A stretch of 64,000 nucleotides of DNA from Amycolatopsis aidingensis (GCF_018885265.1 NZ_CP076538.1:248001-312000), one strand, 5' to 3'; positions 36,842 through 45,286 are shown, numbered from the stretch's first letter. The notes: generated by a model from the letters alone, not told the origin. Numbers and translations are program-made.

Positions 36842-37774
36842 TCACACCCAATACGAGACGCGAGAACGATAGTTGCGCATCACCAGGAGCGCCAAGCCCC
36901 AGCCGACCACCGCGAAGCCTGCCACGATCACCCAGTGATGCCAGCTCTGCTCGTTACCGATCAACGGGGCGCGCACGAGCTGGATGAAGTGGTACAGCGG
37001 GTTCAGCTCGGCGACCAGATCACGCCAGCCGACCGATTCGCCGAACTTGTCCCGGAGGATGTCGGTGGACCAGACGATCGGGGTCATGAAGAACATCAGG
37101 TTGATCAGGCTGCTGACCACCTGGGGAATGTCCCGGAACCGGGTGGAGGCGATGCCGAACAGCAGCACCACCCAGCCAGCGTTGATCGCGATCAGCGCGA
37201 ACCCGGGGATCGCCAGCAGCGCGGACCAGCCCAGGCCGGGCTGCGGTACCCCGCCGTCGGTGATCGTGTATCCCCGCTCGGTGACCCCGTTCCAGAAGAT
37301 CGCGATCACCACGAAGTAGATGATCAGGTTGTGCGCGAACATGAGGGTCTGCCGCCACACCGTGCGCAGCACGTAGACCGAAAGCGGGGCGGGCAGGTGC
37401 TTGATCAGCCCCTCGTTCGCGATGAACGTGTCGGTGCCCTCGGTGAGGTTGCCGAGCAGGAAGTGCCAGACGATGAACCCCACGGTGATGTAGGGCAGGT
37501 AGGTCGCGATCTCGGAGTCGAACAGCTGCGAGTAGAGCAGGCCGAGGCCGAGCGCCGTGATACCCATGCTGATGGTGATCCACAGCGGCCCGAGTACCGA
37601 GCGGCGGTAACGCTGCTTGATGTCCTGCCAACCGAGGTGGCTCCACAGCTCGCGCTGCCGGAAGCCGTCTCTGAGGTCGGCGAACGCTCTGGCAAAGGAG
37701 CGCCGGTCGGGCGCCGGTTTCGCCGGCGGCCCAGCGGTCGTGTCTACTGGGTCAACGGTGCTGGTGGCGTGCAC
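36842..37774 (-). CDS. wzm: ABC transporter permease Wzm (galactan export)
   Basis: 310 residues from the GTG at 37774, which lies 7 nt after a TACCCT -10 box on the minus strand; an ATG at 37825 would add 17 residues but has no upstream signal. A cytoplasmic N-terminus with ELWSHLGWQDIKQRYRRSVLGP, six helices and the C-terminal LNPLYHFIQLVRAPL are typical of ABC-2 polysaccharide permeases (Rv3783). It pairs with Wzt. In M. tuberculosis Rv3780 (bpa) and Rv3781-Rv3783 are adjacent; here the pseudaminic acid cluster separates them. Confidence 0.9.
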   Translation of the reverse strand: MHATSTVDPVDTTAGPPAKPAPDRRSFARAFADLRDGFRQRELWSHLGWQDIKQRYRRSVLGPLWITISMGITALGLGLLYSQLFDSEIATYLPYITVGFIVWHFLLGNLTEGTDTFIANEGLIKHLPAPLSVYVLRTVWRQTLMFAHNLIIYFVVIAIFWNGVTERGYTITDGGVPQPGLGWSALLAIPGFALIAINAGWVVLLFGIASTRFRDIPQVVSSLINLMFFMTPIVWSTDILRDKFGESVGWRDLVAELNPLYHFIQLVRAPLIGNEQSWHHWVIVAGFAVVGWGLALLVMRNYRSRVSYWV

Positions 37775-37781
37775 GAGACTG

Positions 37782-37787
37782 AGGGTA
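37782..37787 (-). promoter_or_regulatory. -10 box TACCCT (minus strand), leaderless start of wzm
   Basis: Reads TACCCT on the minus strand, 7 nt before the GTG at 37774. It supports the shorter wzm start and a leaderless wzm-wzt-glfT1 transcript. Confidence 0.45.
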
Positions 37788-37897
37788 CTGGCGGCACCTG
37801 AGCGGCCTTGCGCCTGGCCGGTCATCGCGCCGGCACGACCGGCGAGTTGCCCGGGTCATCGGCCGAACACGCCTCGTGCCGGGCTTCCGCGTGCTGG

Positions 37898-37903
37898 TAG
37901 CTT
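37898..37903 (+). promoter_or_regulatory. -10 box TAGCTT, leaderless start
   Basis: TAGCTT lies 8 nt before the ATG at 37912 and would drive the GT29-like gene and the genes after it. Confidence 0.5.
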
Positions 37904-37911
37904 GTCGCGTC

Positions 37912-38580
37912 ATGGAATCCGCCGTCTCGGACGTCACCGCGCCGAGCCTGATGGTGAGCCTGCTGGAGGCATACGCGGACCGGCCGGACCCGCGCTCGGT
38001 CGCGGTCGTCGGTAACCAGCCGTTGCCGCCGGACAGCAGGCGCGCCAAGGCGATCGACGCCTGCGATCTGGTGTTCCGGGTGAACGGATTCGTCTGCGAC
38101 GAGCCAGATGGACCACCCACCGTAGGCGCTCGGACACATGTCGTGGTGTTCAACCGGGCGCTACGGGCGACCCGCTGGGTATTCGAGAACTACCGCAGCC
38201 GGCTTTACCTGCTGGTCGAACCGGGCAGGTTGCTGTGGGAGCCGGAGGACATCCCGCCGTGGTGGCCGAAGGACCTCGGTTTCGTGCCGGTGTCCAACCG
38301 GGAAGTGACCCTGCCGCTTTCCGAGGCACTCGGACTGGCCACGATGGAGGAAGGCGCCTGGGCCACCACCGGGACCATGGCGGCCTGGATCGCCCGCACC
38401 ACCTTTCCGCGCGCGGACCTCGTGCTCTCCGGCTTCTCCTTCATCGACAATCCGGACCAGACACACTGGGAACACGCGGCGGGGGACTCGTGCAAGGTGG
38501 GTCCGGAGCACCGGATCGCCGCGGAGGGCAGGCTGTTGGACTCCTGGACCAAGACCGGCAACACTGAATTGTTGCGTTGA
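37912..38580 (+). CDS. Sialyltransferase-like protein (GT29-type motifs), candidate pseudaminyltransferase
   Basis: 222 residues, soluble, no signal peptide. VAVVGNQPLPP (30-40) with AIDACDLVFRVNGF (47-60) and VGARTH resembles sialylmotif L of GT29. ATTGTMAAWI (151-160) with ADLVLSGFSFID resembles sialylmotif S, and THWEH (184-188) is placed like the late histidine motif. GT29 enzymes transfer sialic acid from CMP-sialic acid. The next genes make CMP-pseudaminic acid, a related nonulosonate, so transfer of that sugar to a surface glycan is the likely role (inference from motif pattern and context, no alignment run). Alternative: a glycan-associated protein that kept only the fold. Confidence 0.65.
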   Translation: MESAVSDVTAPSLMVSLLEAYADRPDPRSVAVVGNQPLPPDSRRAKAIDACDLVFRVNGFVCDEPDGPPTVGARTHVVVFNRALRATRWVFENYRSRLYLLVEPGRLLWEPEDIPPWWPKDLGFVPVSNREVTLPLSEALGLATMEEGAWATTGTMAAWIARTTFPRADLVLSGFSFIDNPDQTHWEHAAGDSCKVGPEHRIAAEGRLLDSWTKTGNTELLR

Positions 38581-38640
38581 TTCCCGCGATTCCACAGCGT
38601 ATCCAGCAGCACAGACCCAGCAGCACAGAAGGAAAACCGT

Positions 38641-39087
38641 ATGCCCTCGTTCAACCTCCGCGAGCGCGCGGCGAAGAGACTCGCCCGCCTCGTCGATTTC
38701 CGCATCGAGGAACGCCTCCGTGAGCGGGTCCAGCCCCTTGAGGACCGGGTGACCGAGCAGGAGCACTGCACCGTGGACCATCGGCGCAGGCTGGACGCGC
38801 TGGAGGCGGGCCTCGAGCATGCCCGCGGCGACCTGCGCTGGACGCGCAGCGAGCTGGACCGGCTGATGCCGCAGGTCGCGGCGCTGGAGGCGGCCCTGGA
38901 GACCCTGCGGGAGAAGACGGCGCTCACCCCGGTCGCGGACAAGCCGGAGCTCGCCGAGGCGCGGTCGCTGATCGAGGAGATCCAGCGCCAGCACGCCCAG
39001 ATCCGGGTCCGGCTCACCGGGATCGCCAGGTACGAGGACCGGTTGCGGAAGCTGGAGGCGCAGGCCAGCGTCGGTGCCACGGAGTAA
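38641..39087 (+). CDS. Coiled-coil protein of unknown function
   Basis: 148 residues, almost entirely charged helix with heptad-like spacing (RVQPLEDRVTEQEH, LDALEAGLEHARGDL, VAALEAALETLREK, RLRKLEAQAS). The N-terminus is basic (LRERAAKRLARLV). No membrane segment. It begins 60 nt after the GT29-like gene, and the PseH gene starts 4 nt after its stop. It might scaffold or time the pathway enzymes or set polymer length, as some coiled coils do in polysaccharide systems; this is speculation. Confidence 0.75.
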   Translation: MPSFNLRERAAKRLARLVDFRIEERLRERVQPLEDRVTEQEHCTVDHRRRLDALEAGLEHARGDLRWTRSELDRLMPQVAALEAALETLREKTALTPVADKPELAEARSLIEEIQRQHAQIRVRLTGIARYEDRLRKLEAQASVGATE

Positions 39088-39091
39088 CCGG

Positions 39092-39595
39092 GTGCTGCGT
39101 GCGGCTACCGAGGACGACGTCGAGTCGATTCGCCGCTGGCGCAACCACCCCAAGGTGCGCCGGGCCAGCTTCACCACGCACGAGATCGGCGCGGACGAGC
39201 ATCGCGCGTGGTGGGACGCGATATCCGCGGACCCGACCCGCCGGGTCCTGATCTACGAGCGCCGGGGCGTGCCCGCGGGAGTTGTGATCTTCGTCGGGCT
39301 GGACGCCGAGGTCACCGAATGGAACAAGTACCTTGATGTCGATGGCCTCGGCGCGGACCGCGGCGCCGCCTGGGTCGAGCTGGAGTACGAGGCGATCGAC
39401 TACGCCTTCGGCGTGCTGGGTGTTCGCAAGCTCGGCGCGGCCACCTTGGCGAGCAACACCCCGGTGCTCCGGCTGCACCAGCAGGTCGGGTTCACCGAGG
39501 TGCGGCGGTACTTCCGGGAGGTCGACGGGGAACCGCGCGAGGTCGTGTGGAACGAACTGATCCCGGCCGACGTGCGCCGGGTGAAGGGAACGTGA
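39092..39595 (+). CDS. pseH: GNAT N-acetyltransferase, PseH-type
   Basis: 167 residues from the GTG at 39092, with GGAG placed 7 nt upstream; a GTG at 39074 would overlap the previous gene. The GNAT fold includes RRWRNHPKVRRASF at the N-terminus, YAFGVLGVRKLGAATLASN and HQQVGFTEVRRYFREV. This RimJ/PseH subgroup acetylates the 4-amino group of UDP-4-amino-4,6-dideoxy-N-acetyl-altrosamine, the PseC product. The stop overlaps the PseI start (TGATG). Context makes PseH more likely than a ribosomal RimJ. Confidence 0.85.
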   Translation: MLRAATEDDVESIRRWRNHPKVRRASFTTHEIGADEHRAWWDAISADPTRRVLIYERRGVPAGVVIFVGLDAEVTEWNKYLDVDGLGADRGAAWVELEYEAIDYAFGVLGVRKLGAATLASNTPVLRLHQQVGFTEVRRYFREVDGEPREVVWNELIPADVRRVKGT

Positions 39596-40653
39596 TGTCC
39601 AACCGCCGCGAGGTCCGGATCGGGGCACGCCCGATCGGAGCCGAACACGCGCCGTTCGTGATCGCCGAAATGTCCGGAAACCACAACGGTGAGCTGGATC
39701 GGGCACTGGCCATCGTGGACGCCGTGGCCGCGGCGGGCGCGCACGCGCTGAAGTTGCAGACCTACCGCGCGGACACCATCACCATCGACGTGGACACCCC
39801 GCGGTTCCGGATCACCAACGAGAACTCGCCCTGGTACGGGGAGAACCTCTACGCCCTTTACGATCGGGCGCACACCCCGTGGGAGTGGCACGAACCGATC
39901 TTCCGGCGGGCACGCGAGCAGGGGCTGGAGGTCTTCTCCAGCCCGTTCGACCCGACCGCGGTCGACCTGCTGGAGTCGCTCGGTACCGCCGCCTACAAGA
40001 TCGCCTCCTCGGAGATCGTCGATCTGCCGTTGATCGAACTCTGCGCGCGTACCGGGAAACCACTCGTCATCTCGACCGGCAAGGCCAGCGTTGCCGAGAT
40101 CGACGCGGCCGTGACCACGGCCAGGGAGGCAGGGAACGACCAGCTGATCGTGCTGGGGTGCACGGCCTCCTATCCGGCCCCGCCCGAGGAGAGCAACCTC
40201 CGCGCGCTGCCGGTGCTGGCTGAGGCCTTCGACGTGCTGGTTGGGCTTTCCGACCACACTCCAGGGATCGGGGTGCCACTGGCCTCCGTTCCGCTTGGCG
40301 CCTGTGCCATCGAGAAGCACGTGACACTGTCCAGGGAGGACGGTGGGGTGGACTCGATGTTCTCCCTGGAGCCCGCCGAGCTGGCCGCGCTGGTGACGGA
40401 GAGCGAACGAGGCTGGCAGGCACTGGGCGCGGCCACGATCGGCCCCAAACGGAGCGAGCGGGCGGGACTGCGGATCCGTCGTTCGCTGTACGTCGTGCGG
40501 GACGTACGCGCAGGGGAGCCGGTGACCGAGCACAACGTGCGGTCCATCCGGCCCGCAGGCGGCCTGCCACCCGCCGAGCTGGGCACGGTACTCGGCCGCC
40601 CGTTTCGCGCGGACGCGGCGAAGGGCACCCCGCTCACCTGGGACCTGGTGTAG
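39595..40653 (+). CDS. pseI: Pseudaminic acid synthase
   Basis: 352 residues. IAEMSGNHNG is the PseI-type start of the NeuB/PseI/LegI TIM-barrel family (NeuB usually reads differently here). SSPFDPTAVDLLE, YKIASSEIVDLPLI, GCTASYPAP and SDHTPG follow, and the C-terminal antifreeze-like SAF domain begins at SLYVVRDVRAGEPV. It condenses phosphoenolpyruvate with the 6-deoxy-2,4-diacetamido-altrose released by PseG. The ATG overlaps the pseH stop. It is convergent with pseC, with only 3 nt between them. Confidence 0.93.
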   Translation: MSNRREVRIGARPIGAEHAPFVIAEMSGNHNGELDRALAIVDAVAAAGAHALKLQTYRADTITIDVDTPRFRITNENSPWYGENLYALYDRAHTPWEWHEPIFRRAREQGLEVFSSPFDPTAVDLLESLGTAAYKIASSEIVDLPLIELCARTGKPLVISTGKASVAEIDAAVTTAREAGNDQLIVLGCTASYPAPPEESNLRALPVLAEAFDVLVGLSDHTPGIGVPLASVPLGACAIEKHVTLSREDGGVDSMFSLEPAELAALVTESERGWQALGAATIGPKRSERAGLRIRRSLYVVRDVRAGEPVTEHNVRSIRPAGGLPPAELGTVLGRPFRADAAKGTPLTWDLV

Positions 40654-40656
40654 CGG

Positions 40657-41793
40657 TCAGACGCCGAAAAACGCCCTGACCTCCTCGATCACCCGGTCCA
40701 CATCGGCATCGGTCAGCCCGGGATACAACGGAAGGGACAGCTGCTCGGCGTAGTACCGCTCGGCGTTCGGGCACATGCCACGCCGGTAGCCGAGGTCGGC
40801 GAACACCGGATGCCAGTACGCCGGGATGTAGTTCACCTGCACGCCGATACCGGCTCCGCGCAGGTGGTCGAACAGCGCCCTGCGCCGGCCCTCCAGCACC
40901 CGTAGCGGGTACAGATGCCACATCGGGTCGGCCCCGTCCCTGGTCACCGGGGTGCGCACGGCCGGGATCCCGGCCAGGCCCTCGTCGTAGCGCGCGTGGA
41001 TCTCCGCGCGCCGCCGCTTGAACTCCTGGATCCGGCGCAACTGGCTGCTGCCGAGCGCGCACAGCACGTCCGGAAGGCGGTAGTTCAGCCCGAACTCGTG
41101 CACCTCCTGGTGCCAGCCGCCCTCGTCGGGGAACCGTTGCTCGGCCCGGTCGCGCACCAGCCCATGGTTGCGGTACCGCTGGGCCCTGGTGAGCAGGCCC
41201 TCGTCCGGCGTGGCCACGGCCCCGCCCTCGGCCGTGGTGAGGTTCTTCGTCGGGAAGAAGGAGAAGGTGGTCAGGTCGGCAAGCGAGCCAACCGGCCTGC
41301 CCCGCCAGGCACCCCCGATCGAGTGCGCGGCGTCCTCCAGCAACAGCGCGCCCGCATCGTGCGCAATCGTGCGCAACCGATCGAGCTCGGCCGGATGCCC
41401 CGCATAGTCGACGGCGGCGAGCACCCTGGTTCGCGGGGTGACCGCAGCCTGTGCGGCGGCGGGGTCCAGGTTCCCGGTGTCCGGCTCGAGGTCGGCGAAG
41501 GTGACGGTCGCGCCGAGCAGCGCCGCCGTGGACGCGGTGGCCACAAAGGTCATCGGGCTGGTCACCACCTCGTCCCCGGCGCCGATCCCGGCCGCGGCGT
41601 AGGCGACATGCAGGGCGGCGGTTCCCGAGGTGACCGCGACGGCGGGGATCCCACCGGTGTGCCCGGCCAGATCGGCCTCGAACCGGGTGACCGCGGGCCC
41701 GGTGGTCAGCCAGTCCCCGCGCAGCACCCGGACCACGGCTTCGATGTCGTCCTCCGCCATGGACTGCCGGCCGTAGGGCAGGAAGTCAGCCAT
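40657..41793 (-). CDS. pseC: UDP-4-keto-6-deoxy-sugar aminotransferase PseC
   Basis: 378 residues. The DegT fold has the PLP lysine K183 in FSFFPTKNLTTAEGG and LLEDAAHSIGG before it; the N-terminus LPYGRQSMAEDDIEAVV is PseC/FlaA2-like. It would aminate C4 of the PseB product with glutamate. The ATG at 41793 overlaps the last 8 nt of pseB, so PseB and PseC are translationally coupled. Specific assignment rests on the complete pathway around it. Confidence 0.9.
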   Translation of the reverse strand: MADFLPYGRQSMAEDDIEAVVRVLRGDWLTTGPAVTRFEADLAGHTGGIPAVAVTSGTAALHVAYAAAGIGAGDEVVTSPMTFVATASTAALLGATVTFADLEPDTGNLDPAAAQAAVTPRTRVLAAVDYAGHPAELDRLRTIAHDAGALLLEDAAHSIGGAWRGRPVGSLADLTTFSFFPTKNLTTAEGGAVATPDEGLLTRAQRYRNHGLVRDRAEQRFPDEGGWHQEVHEFGLNYRLPDVLCALGSSQLRRIQEFKRRRAEIHARYDEGLAGIPAVRTPVTRDGADPMWHLYPLRVLEGRRRALFDHLRGAGIGVQVNYIPAYWHPVFADLGYRRGMCPNAERYYAEQLSLPLYPGLTDADVDRVIEEVRAFFGV

Positions 41794-42769
41794 ACTGCGC
41801 CACGAGCTCGCGCAGCTGGTCGGCGTCCAGCCACAGGTCATTGCTGTCGGACCGGTAGGCGAAGCCGTCCGGCACCGGGGTGCCGTGCTCCGGTGGCTCG
41901 TAGCCCCAGCCGGCGATATGTGGCTGCACGATGTAGCGGTCGGGCAACTGCACGGTCCGCCGGGAGTCGTCCGGCGCGATCATCTCCTCGTGCAGCTTCT
42001 CGCCAGGGCGGACACCGACCTCGTGCATCGGGCTGCCCGGTGCGATGGCCTGCGCCAGGTCGACCAGCCGCATGCTCGGGATCCGTGGCACGTAGAGCTC
42101 ACCGCCGCGCATCTGGTCGAACGAGTCGGAGACGAACCGCACGGCCTGCGGCAGCGTGATCCAGAACCGGGTCATCTCCTTGTGCGTGATGGGCAGTGAC
42201 TCGCCACGCTCGGCGAGCGAGCGGAAGAACGGGATCACGCTGCCCCTCGAGCCCATGACATTGCCGTAGCGCACCACCGCGAACCTGGTCGGGTGCGTGG
42301 CCGCGTAGTGGTTGGCGCTGATGAACATCCGGTCGGCGCAGAGCTTGGTGGCGCCGTAGAGGTTGATCGGGCTGGAGGCCTTGTCCGTGGACAGTGCCAC
42401 CACCTTCTGGACCCCGGTGTCGATGGCGGCTTCGATGAGATGCTGCGAACCGACCACATTGGTCTGCACGAACTCGAACGGGTTGTACTCGCCGGTGTCC
42501 ACCTGCTTCAACGCGGCGGCATGCACCACGTAGTCCACCCCGTGCATCGCGCGTTCCAGCCTGCGCCGGTCCCGTACGTCGCCGATGAACCAGCGCAGCC
42601 GCGGGTCGTCGCCGAACTGCTGGCGGACCTCGTACTGCTTCAGCTCGTCCCGGGACAGTACGACCAGCCGCTTCGGATCCAGTTCGGCCAGTGCGTGCGT
42701 GATGAACGCCTTGCCGAAGGAGCCGGTCCCGCCGGTCAGCAGGATGCTCGAACCCTCGAGCTCGGCCAT
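41786..42769 (-). CDS. pseB: UDP-GlcNAc 4,6-dehydratase (5-inverting), PseB
   Basis: 327 residues. The cofactor loop is LLTGGTGSFGKAF, then SRDELKQYEVRQ, AAALKQVDTGEYNPFE and the catalytic set STDKASSPINLYGATK (T128, D129, K130, Y138, K142). This matches FlaA1/PseB, not the retaining membrane dehydratases. It makes UDP-2-acetamido-2,6-dideoxy-arabino-hexos-4-ulose. A perfect GGAGG site precedes the ATG. It is divergent from pseF across only 40 nt, which must hold promoters for both directions. Confidence 0.94.
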   Translation of the reverse strand: MAELEGSSILLTGGTGSFGKAFITHALAELDPKRLVVLSRDELKQYEVRQQFGDDPRLRWFIGDVRDRRRLERAMHGVDYVVHAAALKQVDTGEYNPFEFVQTNVVGSQHLIEAAIDTGVQKVVALSTDKASSPINLYGATKLCADRMFISANHYAATHPTRFAVVRYGNVMGSRGSVIPFFRSLAERGESLPITHKEMTRFWITLPQAVRFVSDSFDQMRGGELYVPRIPSMRLVDLAQAIAPGSPMHEVGVRPGEKLHEEMIAPDDSRRTVQLPDRYIVQPHIAGWGYEPPEHGTPVPDGFAYRSDSNDLWLDADQLRELVAQYG

Positions 42770-42809
42770 CTACTACCTCCACGCTTGACAGCGAACGCCG
42801 TCCGCCATC

Positions 42810-43556
42810 ATGTCACCCATGCACGCCGCCCCTGCCGTCAACGTCGTGATCCAGGCGCGGCTGTCCTCGACCAGGCTTCCCGGCAAGGTGCTCCGTCCGC
42901 TCGGCGGGCGCAGCGTGCTGGGGTGGGTGGTGCGCGCCGCGCTGGCCGCTCCCGGTGTCGGCAGGGTGGTCGTGGCAACCTCGGACGAGCCCGAGGACGA
43001 TGCCGTCGCCGAGGAGGCGCGACGGCACGGTGCCTCGGCCGTGCGTGGTCCGCTGCAGGACGTGCTGGCCAGGTTCCTGCTGGCCGACGAGCTGTATCCG
43101 GCCGAGGCCGTGGTGCGGCTGACCGCCGACTGCCCGCTGCACGATCCGGCACTGCTCGGTCAGGTGGTGGCGCTGTGGCGCGCGCAGCAGGATCTGGACT
43201 ACGTCAGCACCACCCTGGTGCGCACGTTGCCGCGCGGATTCGACGCCGAGCTGGTGCGTACCGCCGTGCTGCGGGAGCAGGCAGGCGAACCGGACGGCCC
43301 GCACCGGGAGCATGTCACCTCCGGGGTGAAGGCCAGGCCGGATCGCTACGCCTGCTCCGGCGTGGTGGTCGCGCCGCCGGCCGACGACCTGCGGGTCACC
43401 CTGGACACCGAGGAGGACTGGGCCGTGCTGGAGGGGGTCGTCGCCGCGCTCGGTGACCGGCAGCCCCGCTGGCGCGAGGTGGTCGGGCTGCTGCGTTCCC
43501 GGCCCGACCTGGTCGCACTGAACGCCAAGGTGGAGCAGAAGAAGGTCGGGCAGTGA
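42810..43556 (+). CDS. pseF: Pseudaminic acid cytidylyltransferase-type enzyme
   Basis: 248 residues (an ATG at 42819 would give 245). VVIQARLSSTRLPGKVLRPL is the nucleotide-binding start of the SpsF/PseF family; RLTADCPLHDPALL carries the metal-binding aspartate and SGVKARPDRY follows. It activates the nonulosonic acid to CMP-Pse, the donor for transfer. The stop overlaps the pseG start (GTGA). SpsF-type proteins vary in substrate, but the complete pathway around it supports Pse. Confidence 0.87.
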   Translation: MSPMHAAPAVNVVIQARLSSTRLPGKVLRPLGGRSVLGWVVRAALAAPGVGRVVVATSDEPEDDAVAEEARRHGASAVRGPLQDVLARFLLADELYPAEAVVRLTADCPLHDPALLGQVVALWRAQQDLDYVSTTLVRTLPRGFDAELVRTAVLREQAGEPDGPHREHVTSGVKARPDRYACSGVVVAPPADDLRVTLDTEEDWAVLEGVVAALGDRQPRWREVVGLLRSRPDLVALNAKVEQKKVGQ

Positions 43557-44590
43557 GGCTGCTGCTGCGGGCCGATGCCTCCGCGACGGCGGGGGCCGGG
43601 CACCTGGCCAGGGCGGTGGCCTTCGCCGAGGAGGCCCGCGACCGGGGCTGGACGGTCGCGTTCTCCGGCGAGACCGCGGGTGCGGGCTGGCTGGCGGAGC
43701 GGCTGGCGGAACTCGGCGTACGGATGCTGGCACCCGTGCACGATGCGGCGGGGCTCGGCACGCTGGCGGGCGGGTTCGATGCCGTGGTGGTCGATCACTA
43801 CGGCTTCGGCGAGCTGAGGAACGAGGTGAACGCGGCCGGGGCGGCGCTGGTGTCGCTGGAGGGCGGGCGATTCGGCCGCCGGGCCGCCGATGTCGTCGTG
43901 GACAGCGGACTGCGCCCGGCCGACCGGCCGGAGGACGGGTCCACGGTGGTACTGGCCGGTGCCCGCTTCGCACCGCTGCGGCAGTCGGTGCTGCGGGCCC
44001 GCGAGTGGCGTGCCCGCAGGCGGCCGCGGGGCGAGCCGCCGCGGGTGGTGGTCGTCCTTGGCGGTGGCGCGGTGTGGCAGCACACCGTGACGCGACTGCT
44101 GCACGCGCTGCGGGACACCGGCCTTCCGTTCGAAGCCGAGGCACTTGCCCACGGCGAACCGCGGGCGCCCGCACCCGCTCCGGGCCAGCGGTTCCTGGTT
44201 CTGCCGCCGGACACCGAGCTACCCCGCAGGCTGGCCGAGGCCGACCTGGTGCTGAGCGCGGCCGGAGTGACCCTGCTGGAGTTGTGCTGTATCGGGGCGC
44301 CCGCCGCGCTGGTGTGCCTTGTCGACAACCAGGAACGGGGCTACCGCGCCGCGGTGGAGCAGGAACTGGCAGCGGGCCTGGGTTCCCCGGCGGAGCTGGA
44401 CGGTGCCGCGGAGCTGTTGCGGCCGCTGCTGCGGCACCCGAGCAGGCGGGAGGAGCTGGCCGAGCGGGCGGCCGGGGCGGTGGACGGCCGCGGCGCCGCC
44501 CGGGTGCTGGACGAGTTGCATGCCCTGCGCCTCGCCGGGACCTGGGCCGCTGCGGACGGCACACCGCGCGGCCGGCCACCAGGGGCCTGA
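43553..44590 (+). CDS. pseG: UDP-2,4-diacetamido-2,4,6-trideoxy-altropyranose hydrolase PseG
   Basis: 345 residues. RADASATAGAGHLAR carries His17, the position of the catalytic histidine in Campylobacter PseG. The C-terminal GT-B half has VVVVLGGGAVWQHT and LSAAGVTLLELCCIGAPAALV, the UDP-binding loop. It removes UDP from the PseH product so that PseI can act. It starts with a GTG overlapping pseF. With it, all six Pse steps are encoded within 5.5 kb. Confidence 0.9.
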   Translation: MRLLLRADASATAGAGHLARAVAFAEEARDRGWTVAFSGETAGAGWLAERLAELGVRMLAPVHDAAGLGTLAGGFDAVVVDHYGFGELRNEVNAAGAALVSLEGGRFGRRAADVVVDSGLRPADRPEDGSTVVLAGARFAPLRQSVLRAREWRARRRPRGEPPRVVVVLGGGAVWQHTVTRLLHALRDTGLPFEAEALAHGEPRAPAPAPGQRFLVLPPDTELPRRLAEADLVLSAAGVTLLELCCIGAPAALVCLVDNQERGYRAAVEQELAAGLGSPAELDGAAELLRPLLRHPSRREELAERAAGAVDGRGAARVLDELHALRLAGTWAAADGTPRGRPPGA

Positions 44591-44595
44591 CCGGC

Positions 44596-45174
44596 CTACA
44601 GGTACTGGCCGGTGCCGCTGATCCCTGGACCGTGCTGTTCCTGGCCACCCGCGGAGGAGCCGGGCGGCAGGCCGCGGCGCATCTGCTCCAGTTGCACCCT
44701 TGCCGCCATCTGCTGCGCGAACAGGGCGGTCTGGATGCCGTGGAACAGGCCCTCCAGCCAGCCGACCAGCTGGGCCTGGGCGATCCGCAGCTCGGCGTCG
44801 GACGGCGTGGTGTCCGCGGTGAACGGGGCGACCAGCCGTTCGAGCTCCTCGCGCAGCTCCGGGGCCAGCGCTTCCTCCAGCTCTTTGATGGAGGTGGCGT
44901 GGATCTCGCGGAGCCGGTTGCGGCTGGCGTCGTCCAGCGGCGCCGCGCGGACCTCCTCCAGCAGCTGCTTGATCATCGTGCCGATCCGCATGACCTTCGC
45001 AGGCTCCTCGACCAGGTCGCCGACGGTCTCCTGCTGCTGCTCGGCCTCCTCACCGGAGGCGATCCGGGCCGTTCCGACGGGCGAACCGTCCGGCCCCACG
45101 ACCACGACGTGCTGGGACTGCTCGCCTTCGTGGTTGCCGGAGTCGTTCGAGTTGGGGGAAGTCGGCTCGGTCAT
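44596..45174 (-). CDS. bpa: Bacterial proteasome activator (Bpa/PafE)
   Basis: 192 residues. EEPAKVMRIGTMIKQLLEEV, a four-helix core through AELRIAQAQLVGWLEGLFHG, a glycine-rich tail, and the C-terminal GTGQYL. The GQYL tail docks into the 20S proteasome alpha ring and opens the gate, independent of ATP. The protein closely resembles mycobacterial Rv3780. The ATG at 45174 has GGATGGAG upstream; an ATG at 45183 is possible. It marks the point where the Pse cluster separates bpa from wzm/wzt. Confidence 0.94.
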   Translation of the reverse strand: MTEPTSPNSNDSGNHEGEQSQHVVVVGPDGSPVGTARIASGEEAEQQQETVGDLVEEPAKVMRIGTMIKQLLEEVRAAPLDDASRNRLREIHATSIKELEEALAPELREELERLVAPFTADTTPSDAELRIAQAQLVGWLEGLFHGIQTALFAQQMAARVQLEQMRRGLPPGSSAGGQEQHGPGISGTGQYL

Positions 45175-45286
45175 CTGCTCCATCCTGACCCGATGTTGCG
45201 TTGGCTTCTCCCTCAACGGTAGCGGCCCGGCGCCTGCCCTGCGCACCAGGCCAACCCCGCGAGCAGGGATGACGAGACGGCATGAG

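Noticed and set aside
39595..40653. Sialic acid (NeuB) or legionaminic acid synthase
   Set aside because: The EMSGNHNG start and the PseB (inverting dehydratase), PseH and PseG partners fit pseudaminic acid better.
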